From positions 1 to 5,222 of the forward strand of contig JAKQGD010000234.1 of NCBI GenBank assembly GCA_029573365.1: a stretch of 5,222 nucleotides of DNA. Direction: 5' to 3'. The notes under the pieces were generated by a model, which worked only from the letters and a program-made list of their open reading frames with translations, did not search any database and was not told the origin of the DNA. Position 1 is the first letter of the stretch. Each line of letters begins with the position of its first letter. The translations under genes were made by a program, and so were the position numbers. Below are positions 1-5,222 of the stretch, one piece after another. This DNA is from Bacteroidota bacterium (GTDB lineage: Bacteria > Bacteroidota > Bacteroidia > Chitinophagales > Saprospiraceae).

Positions 1-525
1 GGGCACCTGGAAAACATAGCCAAAAACACGCTGATCGGAGCTGTAAATTATTTCAACGACGAAACCAACAAAGTGCTCAATCTGGTCAGGGGTGAATATA
101 TGGCGGTACCGGATTCTGCAAGGACTTACCAGCAGGAAGGCATAGGAACCATCGTCTTTGGAGAGGAAAATTACGGCGAGGGCTCATCCAGGGAACATGC
201 TGCCATGCAACCCAGATTTTTAGGCGTTAAGGCCGTGGTGGTTAAATCTTTCGCACGAATCCACGAAACAAACCTCAAGAAGCAGGGCATGCTGGCACTT
301 ACTTTTGTTGATCCTGCAGATTATGACAAAATCAGACAGGATGACAGCATATCCATCACTGATTTTGCCAGTATGCAGCCAGGAAAAAATCTCACCATCA
401 GACTCGACCATGCTGACGGTACCTCAGAGCAGTTTGAGGTGGCACACAGCTATAATCAGGCACAGATTGACTGGGTCAGGTGGGGTTCTGCACTAAATCA
501 GATCAAGGCCGGCATACAGGCTTAA
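1..525 (+). CDS. acn: Aconitate hydratase, C-terminal part (5' end outside window)
   Basis: This enzyme interconverts citrate and isocitrate through cis-aconitate in the cytoplasmic TCA cycle, using a 4Fe-4S cluster. Only the last 174 residues are present. The frame is open from base 1, so the GTG at 73 is an internal Val codon and not a start. The visible part is the C-terminal swivel domain. It contains VPDSAR (residues 36-41), the hallmark NYGEGSSREHAA (57-68), whose Ser-Ser-Arg contributes to substrate binding and catalysis in aconitases, and SFARIHETNLKKQGML (83-98). The wording of these motifs and the end GSALNQIKAGIQA resemble the mitochondrial-type aconitases common in Bacteroidota more than the AcnB type. 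The three cluster-binding cysteines would lie upstream of the window. The gene ends normally in TAA and is followed by a strong terminator, so it closes its transcription unit. The family call is very secure. Confidence 0.96.
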   Translation, partial: GHLENIAKNTLIGAVNYFNDETNKVLNLVRGEYMAVPDSARTYQQEGIGTIVFGEENYGEGSSREHAAMQPRFLGVKAVVVKSFARIHETNLKKQGMLALTFVDPADYDKIRQDDSISITDFASMQPGKNLTIRLDHADGTSEQFEVAHSYNQAQIDWVRWGSALNQIKAGIQA

Positions 526-556
526 GGAAAGGGAAATATTGTTTTTACGGAATAAC

Positions 557-592
557 AAAGGGACGGGCTATAGCTTGTCCCTTTTAGTTTTT
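557..592 (+). terminator. Intrinsic terminator after aconitase
   Basis: A 12-bp stem pairs 557-568 with 573-584 around a 4-base TATA loop. Ten pairs are Watson-Crick and two are G-U wobbles (565/576 and 566/575). A T-rich tract follows at 582-592. It starts 31 bases after the aconitase stop codon and separates that gene from mscL. Confidence 0.9.
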
Positions 593-696
593 ATCCTGAC
601 TTAGAAATTTATAAATGAAAATAATAATATGTGTTACTTTTTTCATTACCTTCGTCACAAATCAACAATTTTTCTTAACCTTAAAAACAAAACAAT

Positions 697-1095
697 ATGT
701 TTAAAGAATTTAAAGAGTTTGCCCTTAAAGGAAACCTGATTGATGTTGCAGTAGGTTTGGTTATGGCAACAGCCTTTGGCCTTGTCGTTAGTGCTTTTGT
801 AGATGGTATGTTTATGCCATTGGTAGGACAGATTTTCCAGGTTGGCGACCTTGCTGCCGCCAAGCATGTTCTTTCTCCTGCAGAAGTTGCTGCTGATGGT
901 ACAGTTACAAAAGCGGAGTCTGCCATTATGTATGGTAAGTTTATTAGCACTATTATTAATTTCCTGATTGTTGCCTTCGTCATGTACCTGATTGTTAAAG
1001 CTATCAACAAGATGAAGAAGCCTGTTGAGGCTGCTCCTGCCGGCCCAACACAGGAAGAACTTCTTGCTCAGATCAGAGACCTTCTCAAGAAATAA
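697..1095 (+). CDS. mscL: Large-conductance mechanosensitive channel MscL
   Basis: MscL is a homopentameric inner-membrane channel that opens under membrane tension and releases solutes during hypo-osmotic shock. The 132-residue product is close to the usual family length (about 130-150). It has the amphipathic N-terminus MFKEFKEFALKGN, a first membrane helix at about 14-44 with the signature DVAVGLVMATAFG (16-28), a periplasmic loop at about 45-76, a second helix at about 77-103, and the C-terminal bundle helix ending in QIRDLLKK (125-132). Compared with E. coli MscL, the pore-lining GxxxG-like region reads G20-LVM-A24, so Ala replaces the second Gly. The MPPLG segment reads MPLVG, so one Pro is lost. 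These are moderate changes and the gene looks intact. The ATG follows an A-rich leader (aaaacaaaacaat) without a Shine-Dalgarno sequence, which is typical of Bacteroidota. Terminators on both sides suggest a single-gene unit. Confidence 0.97.
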   Translation: MFKEFKEFALKGNLIDVAVGLVMATAFGLVVSAFVDGMFMPLVGQIFQVGDLAAAKHVLSPAEVAADGTVTKAESAIMYGKFISTIINFLIVAFVMYLIVKAINKMKKPVEAAPAGPTQEELLAQIRDLLKK

Positions 1096-1113
1096 TTTCT
1101 GATACATCAGAAA
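1096..1113 (+). other. Small hairpin directly after the mscL stop codon
   Basis: A perfect 7-bp inverted repeat, TTTCTGA (1096-1102) and TCAGAAA (1107-1113), flanks a TACA loop. It begins at the first base after the stop codon. Its last three bases are also the first three of the stem of the following terminator, so the two full stems compete slightly. It may act as an RNA 3'-end stabiliser or may be incidental. Confidence 0.45.
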
Positions 1114-1149
1114 GAAAGGGGATGCGGATAACGGTCCCCTTTCTTTTTT
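1111..1149 (+). terminator. Intrinsic terminator after mscL
   Basis: A perfect 12-bp stem pairs AAAGAAAGGGGA (1111-1122) with TCCCCTTTCTTT (1135-1146) around a 12-base loop. The run of T continues to 1149. With the A-rich 5' arm and T-rich 3' arm it could also work as a terminator on the opposite strand. Confidence 0.9.
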
Positions 1150-1198
1150 GAACAGACATGTAAAATGCACGACATTCATCGTAAGTCATTGATATTGG

Positions 1199-1229
1199 TT
1201 GCATGATTGCCAAAAGATCATTATATTTG
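1199..1229 (+). promoter_or_regulatory. Putative Bacteroidota-type promoter for the heme protein gene
   Basis: TATATTTG at 1222-1229 matches the Bacteroidota -7 element TAnnTTTG exactly. A TTG at 1199-1201 lies 20 bases upstream, where the -33 TTG/TTTG element is expected. Transcription would then start near 1235, downstream of the TTG at 1199. This argues against 1199 as the translation start and favours the TTG at 1253. The assignment rests on pattern matching only. Confidence 0.6.
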
Positions 1230-1252
1230 TTTTAAATTTTACAAAACCCGGT

Positions 1253-2506
1253 TTGAGATACAGGATTGCTATACTTTGTTTATGTATTGGGCTATGGCCC
1301 AAAGTCGGGTTTATGCAGTCATGCGAAATAAACGGCAGGTTTCACTATACATATTCTGATGTAATCAAGGTGCTGGATAACAACCAGTGCAACAAATGCC
1401 ACTATCAGGGAAGTTATATCAACGAATGGAACTACGCCACCTACGAATCGATATTTGAAGGTACAGGATGTGACATCCCGGTCATTACCCCTGGCAACCT
1501 TAATAAAAGCCTGCTTGCGGACAAGCTAAACGGCGGACCTACAGTCTGCGGAAATGCAATGCCTCCCGGAGGTAAGAAGATCAGTGATGCTGACCTTCTG
1601 GCCATAGAAACATGGATAAGCACCGGAGCTCCGGAACACTGTATACCCGAGTTTGAACAGGTCAGGGATATACTTAAAACAAATCAATGCCAGACCTGTC
1701 ATACGACCAGGGATGTGTGGTCGTTTGATGATTATTCGGTGATTTTTTCAAGAGCCCTCAACAGCTTGTGTTCAGGAGAGATTATCAGTAAATACAATGC
1801 CGGCGAAAGCCTGCTTTACAACAAGCTGGGTGTGGCCCAAAAATGTGGTTCCAGAATGCTCTCTGCTTCAGGCAAGGCCCTTAATGACACTGAGGTGGAC
1901 GCCATCAGGGATTGGATCAATGCTGGTGCCCCTTATTCTTACAGGGCATTACCTGTCAGCTTAAAAGAGTTTTATACTGAACCTGTAGAAGACAAGGAGA
2001 TCAGGATTTATTGGTCGACAGCCTCAGAGCTTAACATAGATCATTTCCGTCTCGAATCGTCCTTTGACGGCATAACCTATTTTCCTGTGTCGGATATCAC
2101 TCCTAAGGGCAGCACTGCTTCAGGAGCGGATTACTTTTACATTGCTGATGAGGTTCATGTGGGATTTAATTACTTCAGGATAAAGATTTTTGACCTTGAC
2201 GGCAGCTTTACTTACAGTCCGGTGCGTGTAGAAAGGATATCCAACATCAAGGAAATCTTTACGGTGTATCCTGTGCCCGTAAGTGCCAATGACGGTTTTG
2301 CCATAGAGTGGTACCCTGTGGATGGAAGGGAGAAATCAAGGCTCCGTGTTATGGATATACTCGGCAACAGCTGTGCTGAATTTATTATCAACAATGGTCA
2401 TAACCATCTTTCTTTTGATGGTTTTAAAGCCGGGGTGTACTACCTGACTATTGAAGACTACAATGCTCACAGGATAGTTAAAAAAATATTGATCACAGAA
2501 ATCTGA
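1253..2506 (+). CDS. Exported diheme cytochrome c-like protein with T9SS sorting domain
   Basis: I do not recognise a named gene. The frame opens at TTG 1199, but I chose TTG 1253 (417 residues). It lies downstream of the putative promoter and yields a signal peptide: basic MRYR, hydrophobic IAILCLCIGLW, then a cleavable region near residue 23. No in-frame ATG precedes the Met at 1313. Two tandem cytochrome c-like units follow, each with one CxxCH heme site: CNKCH (residues 46-50) and CQTCH (146-150). Each unit has a candidate Met ligand (M103, M202), two further cysteines (C73/C99, C173/C198) and a closing W-I-x-x-G-A-P. Residues about 232-327 form an Ig/FN3-like beta domain (LPVSLKEF, IYWSTASE, NYFRIKIFDLDGSF). 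Residues about 338-417 are a T9SS type A sorting domain (VYPVPV, RVMDILGN, AGVYYLTIED, KKILITEI). The protein is therefore probably moved to the cell surface or outside. An electron-transfer role is inferred. The true partner is unknown. Confidence 0.85.
   Translation: MRYRIAILCLCIGLWPKVGFMQSCEINGRFHYTYSDVIKVLDNNQCNKCHYQGSYINEWNYATYESIFEGTGCDIPVITPGNLNKSLLADKLNGGPTVCGNAMPPGGKKISDADLLAIETWISTGAPEHCIPEFEQVRDILKTNQCQTCHTTRDVWSFDDYSVIFSRALNSLCSGEIISKYNAGESLLYNKLGVAQKCGSRMLSASGKALNDTEVDAIRDWINAGAPYSYRALPVSLKEFYTEPVEDKEIRIYWSTASELNIDHFRLESSFDGITYFPVSDITPKGSTASGADYFYIADEVHVGFNYFRIKIFDLDGSFTYSPVRVERISNIKEIFTVYPVPVSANDGFAIEWYPVDGREKSRLRVMDILGNSCAEFIINNGHNHLSFDGFKAGVYYLTIEDYNAHRIVKKILITEI
1352..1936 (+). 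repeat. Internal duplication: two roughly 100-residue heme units
   Basis: The unit at 1352-1636 and the unit at 1652-1936 align at the protein level with an offset of 99-100 residues. Matching positions are the CxxCH motifs (DNA 1388-1402 and 1688-1702), a following Cys, a CG-x-x-M segment, S-LL-x-KL, and a final WI-x-x-GAP. The DNA sequences themselves have diverged, so this is an old domain duplication and not a recent tandem repeat. Confidence 0.85.
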
Positions 2507-2513
2507 TCTTTTT
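2491..2513 (+). terminator. Weak possible terminator overlapping the stop codon
   Basis: GAT (2491-2493) and CAG (2496-2498) can pair with CTG and ATC (2503-2508) around an AAAT loop, with a two-base bulge, followed by five T (2509-2513). The stem has only about six pairs and overlaps the TGA stop. It is much weaker than the two other terminators in the window, so read-through into the next operon is possible. Confidence 0.25.
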
Positions 2514-2534
2514 AAAGGCGTCTTTCCCCATGAG

Positions 2535-2565
2535 TTTGTATAGCTCCGGGATTGTCTTAAATTTG
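2535..2565 (+). promoter_or_regulatory. Consensus Bacteroidota promoter for the hydroxyproline operon
   Basis: TTTG at 2535-2538, a 19-base spacer and TAAATTTG at 2558-2565 reproduce the known Bacteroidota housekeeping promoter pattern TTTG-N19-TAnnTTTG without mismatch. It ends 21 bases before the ATG at 2587, giving a predicted leader of about 15 bases with no Shine-Dalgarno sequence. I see no clear operator palindrome around it. Confidence 0.75.
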
Positions 2566-2586
2566 AGCTTCATCCATTTTTGAAAT

Positions 2587-3519
2587 ATGGCGGGCATTGA
2601 TGTTAAATGGCAGGGAGTGTATCCAGCTTTGACTACCAAGTTTAATCAGCAGGAAGAACCGGACCACGGCTTGTTTGTCCAAAACCTGAAAGTGCAGATG
2701 GACGCCGGTGTCCATGGCGTCATCCTCGGAGGCACACTGGGTGAGGCCAGCACACTCACGACGGCAGAAAAGGAGGACCTGGTAAAACTCACGATAAGTG
2801 AAGTGGCCTCCCAGGTGCCTGTTATACTTAATATCGCCGAAGGATCTACCCGTGAAGCTGTGGCCCAGGCAAAAAAAGCGAAAGAATGGGGAGCGGACGG
2901 GTTAATGGTACTGCCTCCCATGCGATATAAACCTGATGCCCGGGAATGTGTAGCATATTTTAAAGCCATAGCAATGGCTGTAGACCTTCCTGTTATGATT
3001 TATAATAATCCTGTGGATTATAAGACCGAAGTAACGCTGGACATGTTTGATGAGCTGGTCGAATGCCAGAACATTCAGGCCGTCAAGGAGTCTACTCGTG
3101 ATGTATCCAATGTCACAAGGCTCAAAAACAAATTTGGCGAAAGAATAAAAATACTGTGTGGTGTAGATACTCTGGCTATGGAATCACTTGTTATGGGTGC
3201 CAACGGGTGGGTGGCAGGCCTTGTTTGTGCCTACCCTTATGAGACTATGGGTGTCTATGAGCTTGTGGTCCAGGGCCGGGTTTCAGAGGCTCTTGAAATT
3301 TACAGATGGTTTTTACCCTTGCTTGAGCTGGATATCCATCCAAAACTGGTACAGTATATCAAGCTTGCAGAGACTATGGAAGGCATCGGCAGCGAATTCG
3401 TAAGGGCTCCCCGTATGCCCCTTGTCGATGACGAACGAAACAGGATAACGGGGGTAATCAGGAAAGCACAATCTGTACGCCCTGACCTGAATAAATATAA
3501 CCTCAAACATCCATCATGA
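2587..3519 (+). CDS. DapA-family lyase, probable pyrroline-4-hydroxy-2-carboxylate deaminase
   Basis: This is a class I Schiff-base (beta/alpha)8-barrel enzyme of the dihydrodipicolinate synthase/N-acetylneuraminate lyase family. The 310 residues match the family length of about 290-310. Visible motifs are the substrate-binding loop GGTLGEASTL (48-57), the catalytic Tyr139 in MIYNNP (137-142), the Schiff-base Lys167 in AVKEST (165-170), and CGVDTLAMESLVMGANGWVAG (191-211). In true DapA the loop reads G-T-T-G-E; here the second Thr is Leu51, which argues against lysine biosynthesis. The neighbours decide the role: an aldehyde dehydrogenase and a hydroxyproline epimerase follow in the same operon. 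The likely reaction is dehydration and deamination of 1-pyrroline-4-hydroxy-2-carboxylate to 2-oxoglutarate semialdehyde with release of ammonia. The ATG is fixed by the promoter just upstream. A 5-dehydro-4-deoxyglucarate dehydratase-like role, which feeds the same semialdehyde, is a less likely alternative. Confidence 0.85.
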   Translation: MAGIDVKWQGVYPALTTKFNQQEEPDHGLFVQNLKVQMDAGVHGVILGGTLGEASTLTTAEKEDLVKLTISEVASQVPVILNIAEGSTREAVAQAKKAKEWGADGLMVLPPMRYKPDARECVAYFKAIAMAVDLPVMIYNNPVDYKTEVTLDMFDELVECQNIQAVKESTRDVSNVTRLKNKFGERIKILCGVDTLAMESLVMGANGWVAGLVCAYPYETMGVYELVVQGRVSEALEIYRWFLPLLELDIHPKLVQYIKLAETMEGIGSEFVRAPRMPLVDDERNRITGVIRKAQSVRPDLNKYNLKHPS

Positions 3520-4985
3520 TAAACGAACTGAATAAAGTCATGGAGCTGGCGTATGATGCATTCCAATCATACCGACATACAAGCGGAAGCAGGAAAAAGG
3601 AGTTCCTTTTTGCCATAGCAGACGAAATCGAAGCTTTGGGTGATGTGCTGCTCGAAACAGCTTCGAGGGAGACCCACTTGCCCGTAGTAAGATTTGCCGG
3701 CGAACGTGCCAGAACCTGTGGTCAGCTGAGAGATTTTGCCCACCTGGTAGCCGAGGGCTCGTGGGTAGAAGCCGTTATTGATACACGGATAGCGGACAGG
3801 AAACCACTACCCAAACCGGATATGAGAAAGGTGGCTGTGCCTTTAGGGCCCATCCTTGTGTTTGGAGCCTCAAACTTTCCTCTGGCGTATTCGACAGCAG
3901 GCGGGGACACAGCTTCTGCCCTGGCAGCGGGTTGTCCGGTGGTCGTCAAGGCACATCCTTCACATCCGGAGACTTCGAGGCTAATAGCCGGGGCTATAAC
4001 AAAAGCGGTTACAAAATGTCAGCTGCATGCAGGTGTTTTCCAGCACGTAGAAGGCAACTCTTTTGAGGTCGGAAAGATACTAACTCAGCACCCACTGACT
4101 GCCGGAGTAGGTTTTACGGGAAGTCTTAGTGGTGGAAGGGCCATTTACGACTATGCCGCACACAGAGAATCTCCTATCCCGGTTTTTGCAGAGATGGGCA
4201 GTACAAATCCAGTCATTTTATTTAAGGATGCACTGATACACAGAGCTCCTGAGATTGCAAAACAGTTCGCCGCCTCCATTACCATTGGCGTGGGTCAGTT
4301 TTGTACCAACCCCGGCATTATGATTGGTATAAAAAGCAGTGTCCTCAATCACTTCACGAGCCTCCTGGCTTTAGAACTTTCAATGGTTCCGGCATACCGT
4401 ATGTTGCACGAGGGAATTCATAAAAATTATCTGGAAGGTCTGGACAAAGTACTATATGACAAGGGTGTGGAGACCGTCTACCATGCCCATGCCGCAGGAG
4501 ATCTGGTGGCAAGTCCTGTTCTGGCCAGGGTCAAGGCTGATACTTTTATGAAGAATCCGGACCTTCACCACGAGATTTTCGGGCCTTTTTCCCTTATTGT
4601 GGTGTGTGACAACAAACAACAGCTGTGTGAAGTATGGGAATCATTAAAGGGTCAGTTGACAACGACTCTTATAGCTACAGATCATGACCTGCAGTCTCAC
4701 CCTGATCTTGCTGAAAAGGCGGTGAACATTGCGGGCAGGATTGTTTTTAACAGTGTACCCACTGGAGTGGAGGTGTCCAATGCCACAGTCCACGGAGGGC
4801 CATATCCGGCTACTACCGACCAGCGGTTTACATCGGTGGGTATGGAAGCGGTAAAACGCTGGGTGCGACCGCTGTGTTATCAGGATTGCCCGGGATTTTT
4901 ACTACCAGATGAGCTTAAAGACGACAATCCTCTGGGCATTCTCAGAAAGGTTAACGGAAATTATACCAGAGATCCTTTAGGTTAA
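3516..4985 (+). CDS. NAD(P)+-dependent 2-oxoglutarate semialdehyde dehydrogenase (2,5-dioxovalerate dehydrogenase)
   Basis: This aldehyde dehydrogenase superfamily member probably oxidises 2,5-dioxopentanoate to 2-oxoglutarate in the cytoplasm. The 489 residues are a full-length ALDH. Catalytic features are Asn120 in FGASNFPLAYSTAGGDTASA (117-136), cofactor-contacting Lys145 in VVVKAHPSHP, the GFTGSLSGGRAI turn (199-210), general base Glu226 in FAEMGSTNP (224-232), nucleophile Cys263 in GQFCTNPG (260-267), and Glu353 in HHEIFGPF (351-358). The AEMGSTNP and KAHPSHP wording is characteristic of the 2-oxoglutarate semialdehyde dehydrogenase group linked to hydroxyproline and sugar-acid catabolism; ordinary ALDHs have ELGG. 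The ATG overlaps the stop codon of the upstream lyase gene by four bases (ATGA), which suggests translational coupling, and the epimerase gene starts 2 bases after its stop. Cofactor preference (NADP+ or NAD+) cannot be decided from what I can see. Confidence 0.92.
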   Translation: MINELNKVMELAYDAFQSYRHTSGSRKKEFLFAIADEIEALGDVLLETASRETHLPVVRFAGERARTCGQLRDFAHLVAEGSWVEAVIDTRIADRKPLPKPDMRKVAVPLGPILVFGASNFPLAYSTAGGDTASALAAGCPVVVKAHPSHPETSRLIAGAITKAVTKCQLHAGVFQHVEGNSFEVGKILTQHPLTAGVGFTGSLSGGRAIYDYAAHRESPIPVFAEMGSTNPVILFKDALIHRAPEIAKQFAASITIGVGQFCTNPGIMIGIKSSVLNHFTSLLALELSMVPAYRMLHEGIHKNYLEGLDKVLYDKGVETVYHAHAAGDLVASPVLARVKADTFMKNPDLHHEIFGPFSLIVVCDNKQQLCEVWESLKGQLTTTLIATDHDLQSHPDLAEKAVNIAGRIVFNSVPTGVEVSNATVHGGPYPATTDQRFTSVGMEAVKRWVRPLCYQDCPGFLLPDELKDDNPLGILRKVNGNYTRDPLG

Positions 4986-4987
4986 TC

Positions 4988-5222
4988 ATGTACAAAAAAA
5001 GATTTTTCTGTATAGACGCACATACCTGTGGCAATCCGGTACGGGTAGTAGCAGGAGGCGGTCCGGAGCTGCACGGTAAAAATATGTTTGAAAAAAGGGC
5101 ACATTTCCTTGCAGAATACGACTGGATCAGGAAAAGCCTGATGTTTGAGCCTCGTGGACACGACATGATGAGCGGTTCTATATTGTATCCACCTTCCGAC
5201 CCTGAAAACGATGTGGGAGTCC
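4988..5222 (+). CDS. 4-hydroxyproline 2-epimerase, N-terminal part (3' end outside window)
   Basis: This proline racemase family enzyme probably converts trans-4-hydroxy-L-proline to cis-4-hydroxy-D-proline, the first step of the pathway. The ATG lies 2 bases after the aldehyde dehydrogenase stop codon, and the frame stays open to the window end, giving 78 residues of an expected 310-340 or so. Family motifs are clear: IDAHTCGNPVRVV (residues 9-21), where proline racemases have a D-x-H-T-x-G-x-P-x-R pattern, and FEPRGHDMMSGSILYPPSDP (53-72), the PRGH-x-x-M segment. The two catalytic cysteines, in the MCGH-type motif and a later C-terminal motif, lie beyond the window. Epimerase, proline racemase and trans-3-hydroxyproline dehydratase therefore cannot be separated by active-site residues here. 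The operon partners favour the 4-hydroxyproline epimerase. Confidence 0.88.
   Translation, partial: MYKKRFFCIDAHTCGNPVRVVAGGGPELHGKNMFEKRAHFLAEYDWIRKSLMFEPRGHDMMSGSILYPPSDPENDVGV

Noticed and set aside
635..654. Possible mscL promoter elements TACTTTTT (635-642) and TACCTTCG (647-654)
   Set aside because: Each departs from TAnnTTTG, and no TTG/TTTG lies about 19-20 bases upstream of either. The region is A/T-rich, so partial matches are expected by chance. The mscL promoter is probably in 593-696 but I cannot place it.
1..1095. A functional link between aconitase, mscL and the hydroxyproline operon
   Set aside because: Strong terminators at 557-592 and 1111-1149 separate these units, and MscL has no known pathway link. 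The shared TCA connection of aconitase and the operon is probably coincidental.
655..1179. A 174-codon open frame on the minus strand across mscL, and a second minus-strand frame at 681-1010
   Set aside because: Both lie antisense to the well-conserved mscL gene and their translations show no recognisable domain. The first also runs through the terminator. They are shadows of the real gene.
1203..1235. Short ORF starting with ATG at 1203 (MIAKRSLYLF, then stop)
   Set aside because: Ten codons only, overlapping the putative promoter and without a ribosome-binding signal; no support for a leader peptide.
1253..1324. Lipoprotein signal peptide for the heme protein, with lipidation at the Cys of FMQSC
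   Set aside because: The residues before this Cys (Met-Gln-Ser) fit the lipobox poorly, and lipidation would sit awkwardly with a T9SS C-terminal sorting domain. A standard cleavable signal peptide is more likely.
4951..5166. Minus-strand open frame opposite the start of the epimerase gene
   Set aside because: The plus strand here encodes clear proline racemase family motifs from 4988 to the window end, so the opposite frame is a shadow.

Overview
The window looks like a chromosomal segment from a Bacteroidota bacterium, and every gene in it is on the plus strand. Three things point to this phylum. One ORF ends in a type IX secretion (T9SS) type A sorting domain. Two upstream regions carry the Bacteroidota sigma-factor promoter pattern (TTG/TTTG, about 19-20 bases, TAnnTTTG). 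Starts lack Shine-Dalgarno sequences and follow A/T-rich leaders. The exact genus cannot be read from the sequence.

Layout: bases 1-525 are the 3' end of a mitochondrial-type aconitase gene, closed by a strong intrinsic terminator at 557-592. Bases 697-1095 encode the mechanosensitive channel MscL, followed by a second strong terminator. Bases 1253-2506 (a longer reading frame opens at 1199) encode an exported protein with two tandem c-type heme domains, an Ig/FN3-like beta domain and a C-terminal T9SS sorting signal. It has its own promoter. After an 80-base gap with a near-perfect promoter, a tightly packed operon begins at 2587: a DapA-family lyase/deaminase, an aldehyde dehydrogenase overlapping it by 4 bases (ATGA), and, 2 bases further on, the first 78 codons of a 4-hydroxyproline epimerase cut by the window edge.

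The operon genes fit one pathway, catabolism of trans-4-hydroxy-L-proline (as in collagen or plant cell-wall glycoproteins). The epimerase makes cis-4-hydroxy-D-proline. A D-hydroxyproline oxidase or dehydrogenase, not in the window, makes pyrroline-4-hydroxy-2-carboxylate. The DapA-like enzyme deaminates this to 2-oxoglutarate semialdehyde, and the aldehyde dehydrogenase oxidises that to 2-oxoglutarate, which enters the TCA cycle. Aconitase is also a TCA enzyme, but it lies behind two terminators and is probably an unrelated neighbour.

The least ordinary element is the predicted surface-exported diheme cytochrome-like protein. The rest is recognisable metabolism and housekeeping. I found no CRISPR array, mobile element, tRNA, rRNA or clear novel system.
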